In this document: positions 7,852-12,681 of the stretch, one piece after another
Layout of the letters: each line of letters begins with the position of its first letter
How positions within the stretch are numbered: position 1 is the stretch's first letter
The notes under the pieces: generated by a model
Seen by the model: only the letters and a program-made list of their open reading frames with translations
The model's database searches: none
Told to the model about the DNA's origin: nothing
Position numbers and translations under genes: made by a program
DNA from: Chloromonas sp. AAM2
Taxonomy: Eukaryota; Chlorophyta; Chlorophyceae; Chlamydomonadales; Chlamydomonadaceae
Length of the DNA: 12,681 bases
Direction of reading: 5' to 3'
Assembly: GCA_004335635.1 (NCBI GenBank)
Contig: QAXH01002109.1
Span: 1-12,681 of the forward strand

Positions 7852-8911
7852 GTCTGCGTGTGAAAGATAATATTTCCTCAATGACATGGTCTCCCTTCCT
7901 TCTGTGCATGGAGCCGTGCTCTTAATCCCAATGCTGCGCCTGGCTGGACGCTGCATGCATGGCTGATAAGGCTGTAGGAAAGGGCGCTGACATGCTCCAA
8001 AGTGCCAGCTCGCTAGTATCGCACCAGGACCGTCCCAGACGGCATCAGGGGCGTGCCCGGTCAGATCTTGAAGGCATGCCTTCGCAAGTACTGCACTCTC
8101 AGACATGCTGTCCTGACTATCATGGTGATGAAGTGGCACACCCAGCATGGGCACGGCATCTGGACAGTGGCAGTGGACATGAGCTGCAACTGATAGCTTC
8201 CTCTTATAACTCACTCAGTCTTATTGACAGCTGACGTGTTGACATGTGGAGCATACTTGGTGCAAGGTGCAATGCCTTGACCACCTTGCCATCATGACAG
8301 GGATGTCGCGACTCTGCCTGTTGTTAACTGACAAAGTGTGCATGCTGGCCCGATAACTTGTCGCTTATGCAGTCATCCTCCTCTTCTTCGGACTGTCCTA
8401 CATTGGTATCTACTCAACCCCAACTCACTGCACCCGACAACGCTGTTGTTTACGCCGCTTCACACATTCTTTGGGTGTCCAAGCACAGAATCCACGCAGG
8501 CCTTTGTCAGAGTCCTTCCAACTTTCGCCCTTCGCAGGAAAATAAAGAAACACGGGTTGAGATATACGGTTACAAGACAATCCCCAAAACACTGAAGACG
8601 ACCCTGGCTTGGGGCGGCACAAATCGTTTCCCGATGCATGGATCAATCAACGGCCGCAACCAGGCATGGGCTATGCCTACAATCATGCACCCCTGTATTT
8701 ACACCAGAGATGCTGTCACAGGACACGGAACAGGACGGGCACCGCCCTGGCCTACCCTGAGCAAGAACGCATAATGAACGCAGCAAACAAAACAGGCAGA
8801 ACAGAAAAGGAGCCGCCTAGGCTAACCCTGGCTGTGTGCATGGGCAACCCTGACGCTTGGCTGGGCGATTGGTGCAGCACATGGTCCTAACTTGTCATGT
8901 TGAGAACGCAG
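7852..8911. other. Region with no assignable gene
   Basis: Open frames exist on both strands (for example 8358-8774 + and 7959-8234 +). None shows a domain I recognise, and their codon use is unlike the strong G/C-ending pattern of the gene at 9815-11076. The stretch in the frame of 8358-8774 that reads VEIYGYKTIPKTL looks somewhat protein-like but cannot be assigned. It may be intergenic or decayed coding sequence. Confidence 0.5.
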
Positions 8912-9057
8912 GAGCAGCATGTGGCAGCTGCACTCTCGGGTACTGCGCCGGACAGTGTCAGACGACTGTGCGATCAGACCCCTGCCCTGGCGTCAACCTG
9001 GGCACCGATTGCGATCCGACAGCGCCGCAAGCAAGCAGGCCATGCCAGAAGTGCTAA
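8912..9057 (+). CDS. Possible terminal exon of a small cysteine-rich protein
   Basis: A plausible 3' splice site (branch-like tcctaac at 8885, then gagaacgcag) is followed by 47 codons and TAA. The segment has eight cysteines and ends RPCQKC. The spacing of the last six (C-x3-C-x8-C-x8-C-x10-C-x2-C) resembles a thrombospondin type-1 repeat, although the final gap is short and the N-terminal tryptophans are not shown. I found no convincing upstream exon or signal peptide. It may be a gene end, a remnant, or chance. Confidence 0.25.
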
Positions 9058-9560
9058 CTCAGCGTTTGGATGCGCTGGAAAGCGATGGATGTTGGCTACG
9101 GATGTGAACGCTCAGCTGTCCAACCCCGGACATGCTACCAAGGCCATTTCAACTCCACCAAGCTAGTGGTTCGTCGTAAAACCTTGGACAGTGCGTTTAA
9201 TGCCGCGCTATCAAGACACTACTCTATTGCACGGTAGCTACAGGAGCGAGGCACACGGTGTTGACAATTCCTGGAGAGTTGTAGCCAGGCGGGCATGCTG
9301 GTATTGCCGTCTGACTTCACGCACCTTCCAATTCGCAGAGTAATTCGTCCGCTCGGAACAACAACTGATCAAACTCTTGCGTAGAATACCTCGGCACCAA
9401 GTACGGCCGCCCAAACAAGGCCTTGCCTACAGATCTGGTTGGGAGCACGAGCGTAACGCTTGCAGCGCATATGACGGTGCAAAGAAAGCTGCCCAACAAA
9501 CGGCCGGAATCCAAAGCTTGGACGGCGCATTGGACGGTGTCAAAAAACCGCCAAAATTCA
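9058..9560. other. No gene seen
   Basis: Short open frames occur on both strands (e.g. 9377-9568 + and 9317-9514 -), with no recognisable domain or splice logic. I see no repeat in this stretch. Confidence 0.4.
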
Positions 9561-9563
9561 GGG

Positions 9564-9570
9564 AATAAAA
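9564..9570 (+). promoter_or_regulatory. Candidate TATA-like element of the secreted-protein gene
   Basis: gaataaaagc is the only A/T-rich box near the expected start of the gene at 9815. A start about 25-35 bp downstream (~9595) would give a 5' UTR with one intron: donor gcg|gtgagt at 9649 and acceptor gttgtgcag at 9802, 12 bases before the ATG. This is all inferred from motifs. Confidence 0.3.
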
Positions 9571-9814
9571 GCTAGAGATCTGACGCTGCAGCATCACAAT
9601 CGTCACAGCTGCGCTACCAACCTGGGAGAGGCTTGCGGCAAGTAAGCGGTGAGTGCTGGGCATATGGTGGCAGTCCTCCGAGAAGTGACGTGGTTACCAG
9701 CCAGGCCCACAGAACGTCAGATGCCTTGTTGACTGCTGCATAATCTTTCAGGCTTTGCGCTGCATATGCACTGAACCCACGCCTGTTTGCCGCGTTGTGC
9801 AGATCCCCCACAAG

Positions 9815-11076
9815 ATGAAGATCTCCATGCTGATGGTGCTGGCCCTGGCTCTCGGCGTTGCCGTGCAAGGTAAGGCGTAAGGCCTACAGGTGTTTCAGGT
9901 GGGCCCGCAGCCACCCTACGGATGCACGCGCTTTGCGCGCTCGCCCTATCTCTTTGCTGACCCCATTGCCGTGGCCATGATGCCTGTCAGCTGCTTCTTG
10001 GCCGCGTCCATGCCCTTGATCTGAACACACGCCGAGCCAGAATTGAGTGAACACATGCCAAGCCAGAGAGCTATCGGCAATACTGCTCGTGATTACTTGC
10101 AATTCCCTGCACACAACTCAAAATGCAATTCTCAATGCTACTTTTTGATACTCTGACCGTCCCGTCGCGTGCAGCCACGGAGCCTGAGAAGAATTGGAAG
10201 AAGGACAATGAGGACAAGATGAAGTGCACCGGCTCTTACTACGAGGAGGAGTACAAGAAGTGCGACAAGCACTGGGACAACAAGGAGAAGGACGAGTGCC
10301 GCAGTAAATGCAAGAAGGAGGACAAGGAGTGCTGCCGCAAATACTATGATGACAAGGAGTGGGAGAACAAGTATGGCAAGGAGTGGGAGAAGAAGGACGA
10401 AAAGAAGGACGAGAAGAAGTACGACAACGAGAAGAAGGACGAGAAGAAGGACGAGAAAAAGGACGAGAACATGTACAACGACAAGAAGAAGGACGAGAGG
10501 AAAGACGAGAAGAAGGACGACAACGAGAAGAAGGACGAGAAGAAGGACGACAACGAGAAGAAGGACGAGAAGAAGGACGAGAAGAAGGACGACGATAAGG
10601 AGTGGATGAAGGACGATGAGGACAAGAAGAAGTGCCGCCGCTCTTACTACGAGGAGGAGTACAAGTGCCGCAGCGAGAACAAGGACAACAACAAATACGA
10701 GGAGTGCCGCCGCTCGTGCCAGGAGAAGGAGAGGGAGTGCCGCCGCAAGTGGTATGAGAACAAGCCCCAGGAGAAGTGCCAAAAGTACTATCAGGAGGAG
10801 TACAGCAAGTGCGACAAGCACTCGGACGACAAGGAGAGGGAGGAGTGTCGTAACGGGTGCGGCAAGAAAGAAGAGGAGTGCCGCAAGTACTACGAAGACG
10901 AGGAGAACTGGGAGGATAAGTGCCGCCACTCTTACTACGAGGAGGAGAAGCAGTGCGACAAGTACTCTGACGACAAGAAGAAATACTACGTTTGCTGCCT
11001 CTCGTACGATAAGAAGGAAAAGGAGTGCTGCAAGTACTACAAGAACAACTGGGAGAAGAAGGACAGCAAGTACTAA
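9815..11076 (+). CDS. Secreted, cysteine-patterned Lys/Asp/Glu-rich repeat protein (unrecognised family)
   Basis: Two exons, 9815-9869 and 10175-11076 (phase-1 intron, caag|gtaagg to gtgcag), give 318 residues. Residues 1-19 are a clean signal peptide (MKISMLMVLALALGVAVQA), so the protein probably enters the secretory pathway. Four repeats start at C36, C172, C220 and C268. Three share the frame C-x10/11-C-x11/12-C-x3-C-x6-C with SYYEEEY- and DKH-like motifs; the fourth is altered (CC-x9-CC). There are 22 cysteines in all. Residues ~87-160 are a KKDE tract without cysteine between repeats 1 and 2. Codons end almost always in G or C (AAG, GAG, GAC, TGC, TAC), suggesting strong expression. No enzyme motif is present. 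A wall, mucilage or ion/metal-binding role is possible but not shown. An unspliced start at 10123 (MQFSMLLFD) is in frame and would give 317 residues, but its signal sequence is poorer. Confidence 0.82.
10022..10067. repeat. Short direct repeat in the intron of the secreted-protein gene
   Basis: tgaacacacgccgagccaga (10022-10041) recurs as tgaacacatgccaagccaga (10048-10067) with two transitions. It is another example of the short local duplications common in this window. Confidence 0.85.
10382..10599 (+). repeat. Coding minisatellite, 12-bp unit
   Basis: Units of aaggacgagaag, with variants carrying gacaac, encode the KKDE tract. A 30-bp block (start gacaacgagaagaag) is duplicated near 10519-10578. 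Units are multiples of three, so length changes preserve the frame. It also creates false open frames on the other strand. Confidence 0.9.
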
Positions 11077-11080
11077 ACAG

Positions 11081-11866
11081 GTAAGGGGAAAGTGACGAAT
11101 CCACGTGCTTACATATAGTCACAGCCACAGCCACACGTGTCACAGCCAGTCAGCATGCACTTTGCTCATGCGCTCAAATGCATTCAATGAAGCTCATCAT
11201 GCTACCTTACTCGCTACCTTACCACACTGCTTTACCCATGATGAGTGGGCAGAAAGTAGGCAATCATGAAACAGCTTGTCATGATCCCTTTGACTGGGCG
11301 AACACCACGCTGGTTATGTGCACACCAACGCCAGTGGCACAGATTATATATTATATATTGCGTTGCATGTGCAATCACATCATTTCCGGAGCACTGAGAG
11401 TGTAGCAACTGGAACACTTGGTGGCGACTACATCACAGTCAATGCCCAGCAGCTGAGTCAGCACATTACCATCGAGTCCAATCGCACCTACGCAGTCAGG
11501 TTGCGGACAGAAGAACGACATTCCACATACTGAGCTGCACACGCTCGCACACGCAGGCTTTAGACAGGTCCTGCACGCTGTACGGGTATTGATGTCACAG
11601 GTCCTAAGGCCAGGCCACGTGTGCGCATGTGTTTACAATAAAGAGGCGCTGGCCGTCGATAGTCTACCATTGACTTGTGAAGTCTAAAATTGCTTGGCAT
11701 GCCTTGCGTGCTTGCTATGCAGCCCAAGTACCACGAGCGGGTGCAAGGCCATTGATAGTCTACCGTACCCAGCACAAGGCTAGGAGCTACCAAGCCCTGT
11801 GCCAGATGTGTACGTAGTCTGCAAAAACAGCACTGCTAGCAAAACTTGTTTCTTTTGATTTTGCAG
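11081..11866 (+). other. Probable 3' UTR intron of the secreted-protein gene
   Basis: Four bases after the stop (TAA, 11074-11076) is aacag|gtaagg, a strong donor. The best pyrimidine-rich acceptor downstream is ttcttttgattttgcag at 11850-11866; a nearer alternative is cacacgcag at ~11554. The next TGTAA on this strand is at 12182-12186. The stretch holds no clear gene. The frame reading TGTLGGDYITVNAQQLSQ at ~11405-11460 looks slightly protein-like but is unassigned. Confidence 0.35.
11651..11764. repeat. Pair of 18-bp direct repeats
   Basis: ggccgtcgatagtctacc (11651-11668) and ggccattgatagtctacc (11747-11764) differ at two bases. No function is visible. Confidence 0.8.
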
Positions 11867-11895
11867 CTCCCAAAGGCCATCATGGCTATGTAGCA

Positions 11896-12103
11896 TTAGG
11901 TATATACAGAAAAACTGTTGTCAACAGCAGGCACATTCATGGCGCCATTCTTCTGGCAGAGACTTTTGCACTTACCCGTGATCTTTGCCCTTGAGCAGTC
12001 TTCTTTCGTGATTTCCGCCTTCACTGTCTCGGCCTGATTCGTGTCTCGGCCTGCTGCTTGATGGCTTCCTTTATGGTTTCTTCAGCGTTCAGTTCAGATG
12101 TGG
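11896..12103 (-). pseudogene. Frameshifted exon of a small Glu/Lys-rich cysteine protein
   Basis: Read on the minus strand, a good acceptor (gttcgccttgcag) is followed by ATSELNAEETIKEAIKQQAE. A 17-bp tandem duplication (tgtctcggcctg at 12025 and 12042 on the + strand) then shifts the frame. In the shifted frame it continues AETVKAEITKEDCSRAKITG and KCKSLCQKNG to a TAA at 11896-11898. There is also a strong donor, G|GTAAGT, after 11976. Like exon 2 of the gene at 9815-11076, it starts in phase 1 with Ala-Thr and has a C-x3-C pair. No signal-peptide exon is visible upstream. It may be a decayed relative, an unrelated gene with an assembly error, or chance. Confidence 0.4.
12025..12058. repeat. 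17-bp tandem duplication
   Basis: tgtctcggcctg occurs at 12025-12036 and 12042-12053, a 17-bp period. It disrupts the minus-strand reading frame described at 11896-12103. Confidence 0.85.
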
Positions 12104-12564
12104 CTGCAAGGCGAACACAAGCCATGCCTGTGCAGCCATGGTTGTATCCGATGGATGTGTCAAGCCAGGCAGCTGACACGGTGTAAATAATGTTTGATAC
12201 GATGTTTGGTTGCATGGCCTGTTGTCATTCCCAATGCCCGCGGGCTAGTATATGCTTCCACATGGCTTGATCCCGTCTATATCAGCCTCGCAACCAGCAC
12301 CTGTGCTACGCAACGGCACTGAGCTTGCCCGGGCAGCTACTTGCATTCTTGGGGCTGGGGCTGACCCATGGAGATTGGCCCTGTTGTGCAGGCCTTTCCT
12401 TCGCTGACACCATGTTGGCATGGTCACTGGCCGTGGCTGTCACTGTGCATTGAACGCGTCAGCAAATACTTTTGATGGTAGCTACGGCTCTGGCTTGAAG
12501 TGATGCCTGAGGACCAGGGCCTGGCACACTGCGTTCACTGCATTTCCAATCAACACCATGTTTT
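12104..12564. other. No gene seen
   Basis: It contains the TGTAA at 12182-12186 that could end the + strand transcript. Open frames here are short, with no recognisable content. Confidence 0.4.
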
Positions 12565-12681
12565 CACTTCACGGCCTGGCTCCAATCCTTGTCACGTGAT
12601 TGCTTGATGTCCTTGCAGTTGCCACTTCACGGCCTGGCTCCAATCCTTGTCACGTGATTGCTTGATGTCCTTGCAGTTGCC
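12565..12681. repeat. 58-bp tandem repeat, cut by the window end
   Basis: Copies at 12565-12622 and 12623-12680 are identical as far as I can see, each starting cacttcacggcctggctcc and ending ccttgcagttgc. The array may continue beyond the window. Identity suggests recent duplication. Confidence 0.95.

Noticed and set aside
7600..8214. Minus-strand frame of 204 codons
   Set aside because: It runs through the inverted-repeat arm and the (CAA)n-tailed retroposon, including a leucine run. No domain is seen in the remainder.
8358..8774. Possible 138-codon gene
   Set aside because: No recognisable domain, no biased codon use and no supporting neighbours. It is kept only as an unassigned stretch.
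10118..11143. Long antisense open frames over the secreted-protein gene (341 codons at 10118-11143; a Leu/Val-rich one at 10138-10929)
   Set aside because: They mirror the AAG/GAG/GAC codon repeats of the plus strand. Composition is pure low complexity, and there is no splice or start context.
11405..11533. Frame reading GTLGGDYITVNAQQLSQ as a gene fragment
   Set aside because: It is short and lacks a convincing splice site or homology, and it probably lies within a 3' UTR intron.

Overview
The window looks like nuclear DNA of a unicellular green alga (Chlorophyta, probably a Chlamydomonadales-like lineage). The reasons are many short exons with GT-AG introns (one GC-AG), GC-rich third codon positions, trinucleotide and CA microsatellites, and a TGTAA-type polyadenylation motif shortly after the end of the left gene. 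The organism call is inference; no rRNA or organelle marker is present.

Left half (718-7233, + strand): the 3' part of one intron-rich gene. Twelve exons join in perfect phase into 497 residues plus a stop. They match the Ctf4/AND-1/WDHD1 replisome adaptor: SepB propeller, helical bundle and a basic C-terminal tail with NPFA. The WD40 N-terminus lies upstream of the window. Its introns are the most unusual part. At least six contain a diverged copy of the adjacent exon end, limited to the exon side of the splice junction. One intron also has a 17-bp minisatellite. A short (CAA)n-tailed retroposon, with target-site duplication, sits just before one 3' splice site. Past the stop, a 286-bp inverted-repeat unit (35-bp perfect arms) lies in the presumed 3' UTR.

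Middle (7660-9560): no gene I can assign with confidence. It has a second clean retroposon insertion flanked by an 11-bp target-site duplication, and one small cysteine-rich open segment with a TSP1-like cysteine spacing.

Right (9560-11076, + strand): a two-exon gene for a 318-residue secreted protein. It has a signal peptide, four cysteine-patterned repeats (22 cysteines) and a central Lys/Asp/Glu tract. I do not recognise the family, and it is the best candidate here for something undescribed. Downstream are a probable 3' UTR intron, a frameshifted coding-like segment on the minus strand (11896-12103), and a 58-bp tandem repeat running off the end of the window.

The two main genes show no functional link. 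One is a housekeeping replication factor and the other a lineage-type secreted protein.
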